Shown one piece after another: positions 32,374 to 39,412 of a DNA stretch of 42,890 bases. Location: contig JACVXV010000007.1 in assembly GCA_015661205.1 (NCBI GenBank), positions 1 through 42,890 on the forward strand, read 5' to 3'. The position numbers were made by a program, and so were the translations under genes. Every line of letters starts with the position of its first letter. The stretch's first letter is position 1. The notes beneath the pieces are model-generated. The model saw nothing but the letters and a program-made list of their open reading frames with translations, made no database searches and had not been told where the DNA came from. This DNA comes from Candidatus Brocadiaceae bacterium. GTDB taxonomy: Bacteria; Planctomycetota; Brocadiia; Brocadiales; Brocadiaceae.

Positions 32374-33648
32374 ATGACTGTAGACTATCAACAACTTATA
32401 AAAGTTATCGAATTCTGGAGAGAAAGCATACATCTGGATGAGTTACAGGACAGAGACGTTGTCGGGGCAGTTGACTTGAAAAGCCGCGAGATAATTGACC
32501 TTGTCGGGACGAGAAGAAGCGGTAAATCTTCTATACTGAAGCTTATTGTCAAACGACTCGGACTAAAAGACAATTACCTTTTTATCAATTTTGCAGACCC
32601 CATCTTCATTACAAACAACGATCCGGCGATCATTGAGGAATTAATCCAGGTATTCAGGGAATATTTCAACCCGAAGCTTGAATATCTTTTTTTCGACGAG
32701 ATACAGGATATCACTCACTGGGAACGGGCTATTCGGAAACTTAGAGACGGCGATAAATTCAAAATATTCCTTACCGGCTCGTCTTCAAAACTCCTGAGCG
32801 GTGAATTGTCCACGCTCCTTACCGGCAGGCACCAATCGTACAGGGTTTTCCCCCTATCATTCCAGGAATTCATCGCTTTTCGCGGGGTAGTCCTTGCCGG
32901 CAAGAGAGACTTAGCGCTAAAAGAAAAGGCGCTGTTGAAGCATTTTGATGAATATCTTTCTATTGGGGGATTTCCCGAAATTGTACTAACAAACAACCGC
33001 GAACTATTAAAAAGCTATTTTTTCGACATAGTGCAGAAGGATGTCGTTATGCGCTACGACGTAAGAGATAAAGAGGTCTTACAGAAGATGGCCGTCTACT
33101 TAATGAGCAATGCGGCCAAGATTGCCTCCGTTGAAACACTCAAGAACACTTTTAAGATATCCTTTGCCCTTGCATCTTCTTATATAGAGTACCTCAAAGA
33201 GGCGTTTCTGATCTTTGATCTGCAGCAGTTCTCGTATTCACTGAAAACACAGCATAAGGCATTGAAGAAGATATATTCCATCGATACTGGCCTTTCAAAT
33301 GCAGTCTCTTTCAAGTTTTCTGAAGATATCGGGAGGGCGCTCGAGAATGTGGTTTTTCTTGAGTTATTGAAAAGAGGGAATGAAATATACTATTACATGA
33401 CTGCCGGAAATCTCGAAGTTGATTTCCTGATAAAGCAGGGGCAGAAGATGGAAGGGCTTATTCAGGTATCGTGGAGTTTAGAAGATAAAAAAACCCGGCA
33501 AAGAGAAATGCGGGCGCTGTCTCAGTCCATGGAGGAAACGAATATCAATCATGCAACCATTCTCACGTATAACGAAGAGGAAACAGCGGAAATAAAAGGT
33601 CGTGTAATTCAAATCATGCCCGTGTGGAAATGGTTGCTATCAGCATAA
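32374..33648 (+). CDS. AAA-family ATPase with DUF4143 C-terminal domain
   Basis: 424 aa. Walker A GTRRSGKSS is at 45-53, and Walker B LEYLFFDEIQD at 102-112 is followed by sensor segment KIFLTGSSSKLLSGELSTLL and TGRH. The C-terminal half has the DUF4143 region (SSYIEYLKEAFLIFDLQQFS, IYSIDTGLSNAV) and ends with YYYMTAGNLEVDFLI, a restriction-endonuclease-like strand. These ATPases are widespread, often linked to mobile or defence regions, and their function is unclear. The frame opens at a TTG at 32317, but the ATG at 32374 starts the family-type sequence. No ribosome-binding site is visible; the leader is AT-rich. Confidence 0.87.
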   Translation: MTVDYQQLIKVIEFWRESIHLDELQDRDVVGAVDLKSREIIDLVGTRRSGKSSILKLIVKRLGLKDNYLFINFADPIFITNNDPAIIEELIQVFREYFNPKLEYLFFDEIQDITHWERAIRKLRDGDKFKIFLTGSSSKLLSGELSTLLTGRHQSYRVFPLSFQEFIAFRGVVLAGKRDLALKEKALLKHFDEYLSIGGFPEIVLTNNRELLKSYFFDIVQKDVVMRYDVRDKEVLQKMAVYLMSNAAKIASVETLKNTFKISFALASSYIEYLKEAFLIFDLQQFSYSLKTQHKALKKIYSIDTGLSNAVSFKFSEDIGRALENVVFLELLKRGNEIYYYMTAGNLEVDFLIKQGQKMEGLIQVSWSLEDKKTRQREMRALSQSMEETNINHATILTYNEEETAEIKGRVIQIMPVWKWLLSA

Positions 33649-33718
33649 AAATGGGTAATAACTGGTGCATTTCAGTTCATCCACGATAAACAGGTTTGAT
33701 AAAAATAAGGAGTAAAAA

Positions 33719-35017
33719 ATGGATAAACAAAACAGTGCAAATCAAAAGCAGATTCATGCCGGGATATCCAAAATCACGGACGTCCTGGCCGGACTGGAGG
33801 ACTTCTTCCACAAGACAGACGTAGACATCTCAAACGATCCGGATGACCCTCGTGAGGGCATCGGACGTTTAATGGGACTGGACCGGTTGATGTGCCTCAT
33901 CCCCTGTGTGCTGAACCGCCTTGAGGAAGACGTCTCTAATGGCAAAGAAGGTGAAAATATCTCGTCCATCATCGAAGGCCTACAGGCAATACAAGCAGGC
34001 TTACAGAGCGTATTGGCCTATTATCAACGGGACGACGTAGAAGTCCCACTCGAAACACTTAGCAATGCCCTTTCAACAATCGACCATCTTTCCTATAAAA
34101 AGCCTCCATCCGGCATCCGCATCTTCCGCGACATAGCGAGGATAGCGCCGGACTTCCAGATTATCCATAATATGTTTGAAGAGTTCCTTGAAAACAGGCG
34201 AGTAAGGCCCGAAGCGCTGAAAACAGACGCTGCGTGGTCGCCTGAGAGTTGGTTGGACTATTACCGGGAACAAGCCAGACTTGAAGAGCCGCTCGTCGCC
34301 GTCGTTGAGGCCGAAGGACTCTCCGAGGCAAGCCTTGAAAAAGGCATGAAACAGATGCTGAAAGAAAGCGAGCAGAGAGACAAGGCGAATGAAAGGTTTT
34401 TTGCAAATTATACCTTCATGAAAAACAGGGACGCCGCCTTCAACCCCGATTATCCTGAAAAATTCCTGTACCTATCGGAGATACCTGACATAACTGACGA
34501 GGAAGACGACGGCGAGCATGAAGTTAGGGTGGTAGACCTCCACTACGAGGAAGAAGATGAGCCGGAACCCTGGGCAAGTTCACTACCGGAACTAGACAAC
34601 TGGAACAAGGCTTCCCAGGAATCATTATATGACGACCCGGAACGGCACCCTCCGGATTTTAAGGATGACCCGGTTTACCAACTGCTGAATCCCTTTGTGC
34701 ATGACCTTATTAAATGCCTGAAAAACGACTATAGCCGGCGGGTAAAAGAAAGCGAAAGCAAGGAATATGCGATGCGCTCGCCGTTGGAGCATTACCTAAT
34801 AATCCTTGCCCTCAAGGCACAGGCGCGCATAGCATCAAGTGGAGTCCATACCAAAAGCGCCGGACACGATGCGCCCAGAAAAGGCGTCTACCTCTTCGTC
34901 ATGGAATGCCTTGAAAAAATCGCCAAAGCCACACACAAATTCTCCCAAAAACACCTATTCCATCTCGCCTCCGAAGCGCGAAATATCAAAAAGCAGATTG
35001 AGGAGATAATTGAGTAG
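33719..35017 (+). CDS. Acidic protein of unknown function
   Basis: 432 aa, predicted largely helical and soluble. A very acidic linker lies at about residues 258-300 (ITDEEDDGEHEV, YEEEDEPEPW). The C-terminal 110 residues (NPFVHDLIKCLKNDYSRRVK ... LFVMECLEKIAKATHKFSQK) look like a helical domain. I recognise no catalytic motif and no family. AAGGAG precedes the ATG at good spacing. It lies 70 nt after the ATPase gene on the same strand and may be co-transcribed, so it could be a partner of that ATPase; this is inference from proximity only. Confidence 0.75.
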   Translation: MDKQNSANQKQIHAGISKITDVLAGLEDFFHKTDVDISNDPDDPREGIGRLMGLDRLMCLIPCVLNRLEEDVSNGKEGENISSIIEGLQAIQAGLQSVLAYYQRDDVEVPLETLSNALSTIDHLSYKKPPSGIRIFRDIARIAPDFQIIHNMFEEFLENRRVRPEALKTDAAWSPESWLDYYREQARLEEPLVAVVEAEGLSEASLEKGMKQMLKESEQRDKANERFFANYTFMKNRDAAFNPDYPEKFLYLSEIPDITDEEDDGEHEVRVVDLHYEEEDEPEPWASSLPELDNWNKASQESLYDDPERHPPDFKDDPVYQLLNPFVHDLIKCLKNDYSRRVKESESKEYAMRSPLEHYLIILALKAQARIASSGVHTKSAGHDAPRKGVYLFVMECLEKIAKATHKFSQKHLFHLASEARNIKKQIEEIIE

Positions 35018-35335
35018 GGTGGGCATTGCCCACCGTTTGCATGCACGAGCGTGTTTGGGTGCGTGGCGCATGACTCTTAACTTAACACGTATGGGGGGAA
35101 CCCCGCCCATACAATGCGCATTTGCATAGAGACGTACGTGCTTACACTAAGTTATACGTTTCAAAGGCAAGGTTAAAGCCTTGCCCTACGTGTGAAGATA
35201 TCAAAATATTATTTGTAAGACGCTACACGTTCTGGTCTAATGATATGATTATGAACCAAAATCTATTAATGAAAGAACTTAAAAGTCTCTTTAAAAGCAT
35301 GGATTTTGTCAGCAATAATTTCTTTAATGGCAAAA
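35018..35335. other. Intergenic region with small hairpins
   Basis: Holds GTGGGCATTGCCCAC (just after the upstream stop codon, possible terminator stem), a CACGTATGGGG...CCCCGCCCATAC hairpin near 35087-35112, and GGCAAGGTTAAAGCCTTGCC at about 35165-35185. The string TTAACACGTATGGGG near 35080 also occurs near 1280, suggesting another dispersed repeat. No gene is seen. Confidence 0.6.
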
Positions 35336-35551
35336 ATGAATATAAAAAAACGTCCCAATCACAAACTATACATCCAAACGCTTCGGTGCATGACGCCTGA
35401 GCAGCGGCTGCTTAAGGCTTTTGAATTATCCCAGTTTTCCCGCGATCTCTTTTTGCATGGATTGCGGAAGAGATTTCCTGAACTGCCGGCTGAGGAAATC
35501 AAGAAAATATATCTGGAGCGCCTGGACAAATGTCACAACAGGAATTACTAA
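35336..35551 (+). CDS. Small conserved protein paired with a nucleotidyltransferase
   Basis: 71 aa. MNIKKRPNHKLYIQTLRCMT is followed by PEQRLLKAFELSQFSRDLFL and ends LERLDKCHNRNY. I recall this short family from many genomes, directly upstream of and overlapping a nucleotidyltransferase gene, an arrangement resembling toxin-antitoxin pairs. Here the last 22 nt overlap the start of the nucleotidyltransferase frame at 35530. The function is unknown. The ATG at 35336 is chosen because the family begins there; no strong ribosome-binding site is present. Confidence 0.75.
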   Translation: MNIKKRPNHKLYIQTLRCMTPEQRLLKAFELSQFSRDLFLHGLRKRFPELPAEEIKKIYLERLDKCHNRNY

Positions 35552-36059
35552 GAAGGGTTATTCTGACGCTGGACGGCGCCGGGATTCAATACATGGTGAC
35601 CGGTTCCACCGCTTCAAGTTTACAGGGTGAGCCGCGATCTACCCAGGATATTGACCTCGTGGTTGCCATAGAAATAACGGACGTAAAAAAACTTCTCAAG
35701 GCATTCCCATCGCCTGATTTTTATCTGGATGAAGGAAGCATTGTTGATGCAATTAATAGACAGGGCATGTTCAACCTCATTGACGCAAATTCAGGAGATA
35801 AAGTCGATTTCTGGATATTAACGAATGAACCTTTCGACCGATCACGCTTTGCAAGAAAGTATGCCGAGGAAGTGTGGGGAATGCGAATTACTGTTTCCAG
35901 TTATTCGGCGGCAGCGAAAAGCAGTTTACTGATGCGTTGCGGGTCTATGAAGTACAAGGTGAGAAGCTTGATATGGATTACCTCCATAGTTGGACGAGAA
36001 AGCTGGAGGTCGAAGCGATGTTCCTAAAACTGCTGGAAGAGGCTGAAGAAATAGGGTAA
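35530..36059 (+). pseudogene. Nucleotidyltransferase-fold protein, broken by an internal frameshifting deletion
   Basis: The intact part covers about 124 codons: MVTGSTASSLQGEPRSTQDI followed by DLVV holds the G-S...D-x-D signature of the nucleotidyltransferase fold, then DKVDFWILTNEPFDRSRFAR. At about 35900 the frame changes. In one frame the protein runs on as unrelated residues to 36027. In another, the expected C-terminus resumes as FGGSEKQFTDALRVYEVQGE through LEVEAMFLKLLEEAEE to 36059. Homologues as I recall them have roughly a dozen extra residues between the two parts, so a deletion of a length not divisible by three is likely. The gene is probably dead, while its small partner remains open. 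Confidence 0.75.
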
Positions 36060-36085
36060 ACTTAACGCCCTTCGGGCGGACTCTG

Positions 36086-36116
36086 CCTTGCAACTGCAAG
36101 GTTATTTGTTTTTCTT
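36086..36116 (+). terminator. Possible rho-independent terminator
   Basis: CCTTGC (36086-36091), loop AACT, GCAAGG (36096-36101), followed by TTATTTGTTTTTCTTT. A second hairpin (CGCCCTTCGGGCG) lies just upstream at about 36066-36078. It would end transcription of the nucleotidyltransferase pair. Confidence 0.5.
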
Positions 36117-36129
36117 TAAGCCCCAGAGG

Positions 36130-36319
36130 TGCGGCCTGTTTGTAGCATTCCAAGCGAATTAAGCTATTTAGCTCCATAGGAGCGACCTGTTTGTTTTATA
36201 ACGGTTTAGTTTTTTGAAAATTGGTTGTGCTTTTTAGTCCCGATAGGGACGTAAGGAAGTATTTTCGCCAAACAAAAATACAGTCCCGTAGGGACGGCTG
36301 AGATTGAGTACGCTCAATC
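36130..36319. repeat. Fragments of several repeat families, including two CCTACGG-type hairpins
   Basis: A tandem of CCCCAGAGGTGCGGCCTGTT (near 36121) and CTCCATAGGAGCGACCTGTT (near 36171) are two versions of one unit. GTCCCGATAGGGAC (36237-36250) and GTCCCGTAGGGAC (36283-36295) are hairpins of the composite family, with centres 46 nt apart. GATTGAGTACGCTCAATC (36302-36319) has the same TACG centre with fully different arms. Confidence 0.8.
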
Positions 36320-36366
36320 TTCTTTCGCCCCTACAACGGCATTGAAATTCCTGTACATTAAAATTA

Positions 36367-36396
36367 TTGACACAGGTAGTTACTACAAATTACAAT
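36367..36396 (+). promoter_or_regulatory. Sigma-70-type promoter upstream of the cysteine desulfurase-like gene
   Basis: TTGACA at 36367-36372 and TACAAT at 36391-36396 with an 18-nt spacer, about 90 nt before the GTG start. A CTGTGAAATCTGTGG repeat (36420-36443) lies between promoter and gene. Confidence 0.55.
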
Positions 36397-36490
36397 GTTG
36401 CCATAATTGCCATAATCCAAAATCTGTGAAATCTGTGGTTCCAAACGATTTTATCCGCCCAGTTGCCTGGCCTCATTAAGGACTATAATA

Positions 36491-37642
36491 GTGATATACC
36501 TCGATAACGCAGCAACAACCTTTCCCAAGCCTGAAACAGTATACAAAACGATGGACACTTTTTACCGGACGCTGGGGGCAAACCCAGGACGTTCCGGTCA
36601 CAAAAGGGCAGTGGCCGCTGAAAAAGAGATTGAAGATACCCGCCTGGTCGCCGCGCGGCTCTTCGGTATTAAGGACGTAAAGCGGTTTATTTTTGCCTAT
36701 AATGCCACCGACGCCATTAACATGGGGATCAAGGGACTGCTTAAGCCCGGCGATCATGCCATCACGTCCTACCTGGAACACAATGCCGTCTCCCGCGCGC
36801 TGGACGGTCTTGAGCGAAAGAAGGGGGTTACGGTAACGAAGGTCGGGAATTCAATGGAAGGTTTTATTGACCCGAACGACGTTAAGAACGCCATTACGCC
36901 CAAGACCCGGCTTATCGTTTTAACCCATGCGCCCAACGTCCTGGGGACGATCCAGCCCATCCGCGAAATCGGCGAGATTGCGCGGGAAAGGGGGGTTGTC
37001 TTTATGGTCGATGCAGCCCAAACGGCGGGTGTGTGTGAAATTGACGTTGATGCGTTGTGCGTTGATATGCTTGCCTTCACCGGTCACAAAGGCACCCTTG
37101 GGCCGACGGGAACGGGGGGGTTGTACGTCGGAGAACGTGCAGCGCTGGAGCCGTGGAGGGAGGGGGGGACGGGGTTTGAGCCTGCCTCGCTCTCTCAGCC
37201 GGATGAATTGCCCTACAAACTGGAGAGCGGCACCCCAAATACCGTTGGTATTGCCGGGTTGCGGGCCGGTATTGAGTACGTCATATCAAGAGGCATCAGT
37301 GCGATCAGAACTCATGAGCGAAAATTATTACAAAAGTTGATCACGGCTTTACAGGACGACAAACGATTTGTCTTGTACGGCACAAAGGACGTGTCAAAAA
37401 AGGTGGGCATACTCTCCCTGAACGTAAAAGGATACCGTCCCGCCGAGGTTGGCGCCATACTGGATCAGTCATTTGACATAGCCGTGCGTCCAGGTTTGCA
37501 CTGCGCCCCCTTTGCCCATCAGCGGCTGGGAACCTTCCCGGACGGCACGGTAAGGGTGAGTCCGGGTTGCTTTAATACCGAAGAGGAAATAGACCAGCTT
37601 ATTACCGTGCTGGTTCGCATTGCTGAGCAATCATCTGTTTAG
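36491..37642 (+). CDS. Cysteine desulfurase-like class V aminotransferase
   Basis: 383 aa, PLP enzyme. MIYLDNAATTFPKPETVY is the family start, DAAQTAGV contains the cofactor Asp/Gln, Lys200 in FTGHKGTLGPTGTGG is the Schiff-base lysine, and Cys338 in RPGLHCAPFAH is the sulfur-accepting Cys. The RxGLHCAP.AH...GT..G..R.S end is typical of the SufS-like subfamily of about 380 residues found in anaerobes. It should convert cysteine to alanine plus enzyme-bound persulfide for Fe-S clusters or thiolated molecules. Start codon GTG. No scaffold gene is adjacent; nfu and the HesA-like gene lie 4-7 kb away. Confidence 0.9.
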   Translation: MIYLDNAATTFPKPETVYKTMDTFYRTLGANPGRSGHKRAVAAEKEIEDTRLVAARLFGIKDVKRFIFAYNATDAINMGIKGLLKPGDHAITSYLEHNAVSRALDGLERKKGVTVTKVGNSMEGFIDPNDVKNAITPKTRLIVLTHAPNVLGTIQPIREIGEIARERGVVFMVDAAQTAGVCEIDVDALCVDMLAFTGHKGTLGPTGTGGLYVGERAALEPWREGGTGFEPASLSQPDELPYKLESGTPNTVGIAGLRAGIEYVISRGISAIRTHERKLLQKLITALQDDKRFVLYGTKDVSKKVGILSLNVKGYRPAEVGAILDQSFDIAVRPGLHCAPFAHQRLGTFPDGTVRVSPGCFNTEEEIDQLITVLVRIAEQSSV

Positions 37643-37647
37643 TAAGG

Positions 37648-37757
37648 TGGCGCAGGCTTCCAGCCTGCGCTGTAGAATAATTTGATTTTGAATATGTCAT
37701 GCCTACGGCATTTATGTTTGTATACCCTTTTCTACCGATATTGTGTCCCTACGGGAC
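37648..37757. repeat. Palindromic repeats upstream of the secreted DUF11-like gene
   Basis: 37648-37674 is a GCAGGCTTCCAGCCTGC palindrome related to 1189-1256. ATGCCTACGGCAT (37699-37711) and GTCCCTACGGGAC (37745-37757) are two composite-family hairpins with centres 46 nt apart. The sequence from about 37690 to 37757 is the reverse complement of about 2064-2137, including the TTCTACCGATATT spacer. Confidence 0.88.
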
Positions 37758-37783
37758 GATTATAGAAACAAACGCTGATACTT

Positions 37784-38962
37784 ATGAGCAAAAACCTACT
37801 CACTTTTGTTTTGCCGTTGATGGCGCTGATAATGCTGGCGGCCTCACCGCTTTACGCGGAACAACATATTGCGCGCCGATTGGGGCATCCCAGCACACGC
37901 TTTGCCGACCCGCTCCACACCCCGGAGGACTTGCGTGACCGGTTGACCTCGCAAAAGCTGAAGGCCGACGTTGCCGTCATCGTAAACTTATGCGAAGACT
38001 GGCGGGGCAACCTCTCCGATTTTCTCCAAGCCGCTGCAACCGCGCCGATTACGCCGCTCCAGATTCCCATCGGCGCCCGCCTGAAGGCTATGTCCACGCG
38101 CAAGGATGGTAAACCAAGACTGATCCGTAACCTGATTTGGGGGGGGATCGAACCGATAGATGCTTATGAATTCTCTTTTTATTCAAAAGGCCGCCGTTAC
38201 CGTTGTGTAACGCCTAAGCTATGCTGCAATTTCTGGGTTGAAGACGCCGGCCCGGACCTTCGTACCCCCATTCTGAAATTAGAGTGCAGCGCACCTGAAG
38301 CTGTATCGACTTATCGCCCCGTGAAGGTTTGCCTGACGGTGAATAACGCCGGTGATGTGACAGACGAGTTGGTCACCGTAACGCTGCCTGTTCCTGAGGG
38401 CGCGATATTTGTCAAGCCGTCCGGTGAAACCCACGCCGCTGCACGCCGCGTATTCTGGCGCATCTCCAACCTTGCGCCCGGTGTAAGCAAGCAACTCTGT
38501 GCCGACTTCAAAGCCACGCAACCCGGTACGTTGGCGTTCGAATCCTCCGCGCGCAGCGCCGTCGCCCGTCCGGTGGAGTCGTGGTGTTCCACTCGTATCT
38601 CCGGCATCCCAGCGGTTCGCTTTGAGGTTGTTGACATTGATGACCCCATTGAGGTCGGCCGGCAAGAGACCTACGAACTGAGCGTGACCAACCAAGGATT
38701 GACCACCCTCACCAACGTGAAAATCGTTTGCACACTGGAATCCAGCCAGCAGTTCGTCTCATGCACCGGCGCAACAACTGCCCAGGCGCAGGGACGCACC
38801 ATCACGACTGCGCCTCTGTCCACGCTCTCCTCTAAAGACACGGTCAAATGGCAAGTAGTCGTGAAGTCCCTTGCACCCGGCGACGTCCGCTTTACCGCCG
38901 AACTAACCAGCGACCAATTCAAACGCCCCATCAACGAAACGGAAGCAACGCATCAATATTAG
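37784..38962 (+). CDS. Secreted DUF11-like (Ig-like repeat) protein
   Basis: 392 aa. A signal peptide is clear (LLTFVLPLMALIMLAASPLYA-type, cut near residue 25). The mid-region (about 50-170) is not recognised. Two Ig-like segments follow: about 178-275 (TYRPVKVCLTVNNAGDVTDE ... GVSKQLCADFKATQPGTLAF) and about 288-385 (VGRQETYELSVTNQGLTTLT ... APGDVRFTAELTSDQ). These are DUF11-like domains typical of planctomycete surface proteins. The protein is probably in the cell envelope and structural or adhesive. The ATG lies 27 nt after a hairpin repeat and has no visible ribosome-binding site. Confidence 0.75.
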   Translation: MSKNLLTFVLPLMALIMLAASPLYAEQHIARRLGHPSTRFADPLHTPEDLRDRLTSQKLKADVAVIVNLCEDWRGNLSDFLQAAATAPITPLQIPIGARLKAMSTRKDGKPRLIRNLIWGGIEPIDAYEFSFYSKGRRYRCVTPKLCCNFWVEDAGPDLRTPILKLECSAPEAVSTYRPVKVCLTVNNAGDVTDELVTVTLPVPEGAIFVKPSGETHAAARRVFWRISNLAPGVSKQLCADFKATQPGTLAFESSARSAVARPVESWCSTRISGIPAVRFEVVDIDDPIEVGRQETYELSVTNQGLTTLTNVKIVCTLESSQQFVSCTGATTAQAQGRTITTAPLSTLSSKDTVKWQVVVKSLAPGDVRFTAELTSDQFKRPINETEATHQY

Positions 38963-39020
38963 AATGATACCGGCTTGCAGCGTGGATTTGTGGGTAATCG
39001 TTCACCCGGCTATCTGTACA

Positions 39021-39340
39021 TGCCCCGTAGGGGCAACTGCAAATAGGCAGGCAATTCAAGGAAACGAACCACAAAGTCCCGTAGGGACGTCTGATTATGT
39101 TATGCTACTCCTTGTCCTCAATATTCCTTGCAGATTGACCTCGACGAGACATTTGATGATAACCCGGCAATTCATTGCCGGAACGTGTACCCACAGCCTA
39201 TGGGTTTCATAGTAATGGCTGAGAACGCCAAACAGCCTGCCGTCCCTACGGGACTAAAAATCCCGGCCTATGCTCCCACCGATGAATCGGTGGGCTATCG
39301 CCATCTGTCCCTACGGGACAAAATGCAAATTTACAAGCTG
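39021..39340. repeat. Composite hairpin-module repeat, right copy (inverted relative to 1983-2341)
   Basis: Hairpins at 39021-39035 (TGCCCCGTAGGGGCA), 39076-39088 (GTCCCGTAGGGAC), 39242-39254 and 39307-39319 (GTCCCTACGGGAC), plus a CCCACCGAT/ATCGGTGGG hairpin at 39275-39294 and CCGGCAATTCATTGCCGG at about 39165-39182. 39242-39340 aligns with the reverse of 1983-2076, including the ATGCAAATTTACAA end. The reverse of 39021-39088 aligns with 2264-2341. The plus-strand frame 39128-39370 translated here (VPTGLKIPAYAPTDESVGY) mirrors the extra N-terminal residues upstream of coaB and is repeat-derived, not a gene. Confidence 0.9.
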
Positions 39341-39412
39341 GTTTGCCTGGGAACGAGGCGCTCTTCGTGAAAATTCGTGTAATTCGTGTCTTTTTGGTTA
39401 CGGCGCTCCAAA

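Noticed and set aside
39128-39370. Plus-strand 80-aa frame beside the Cas gene (possible cas2 or small protein)
   Set aside because: The translation (VPTGLKIPAYAPTDESVGY) is the composite repeat read through and matches the untranslated upstream part of coaB. It has no Cas2 features.
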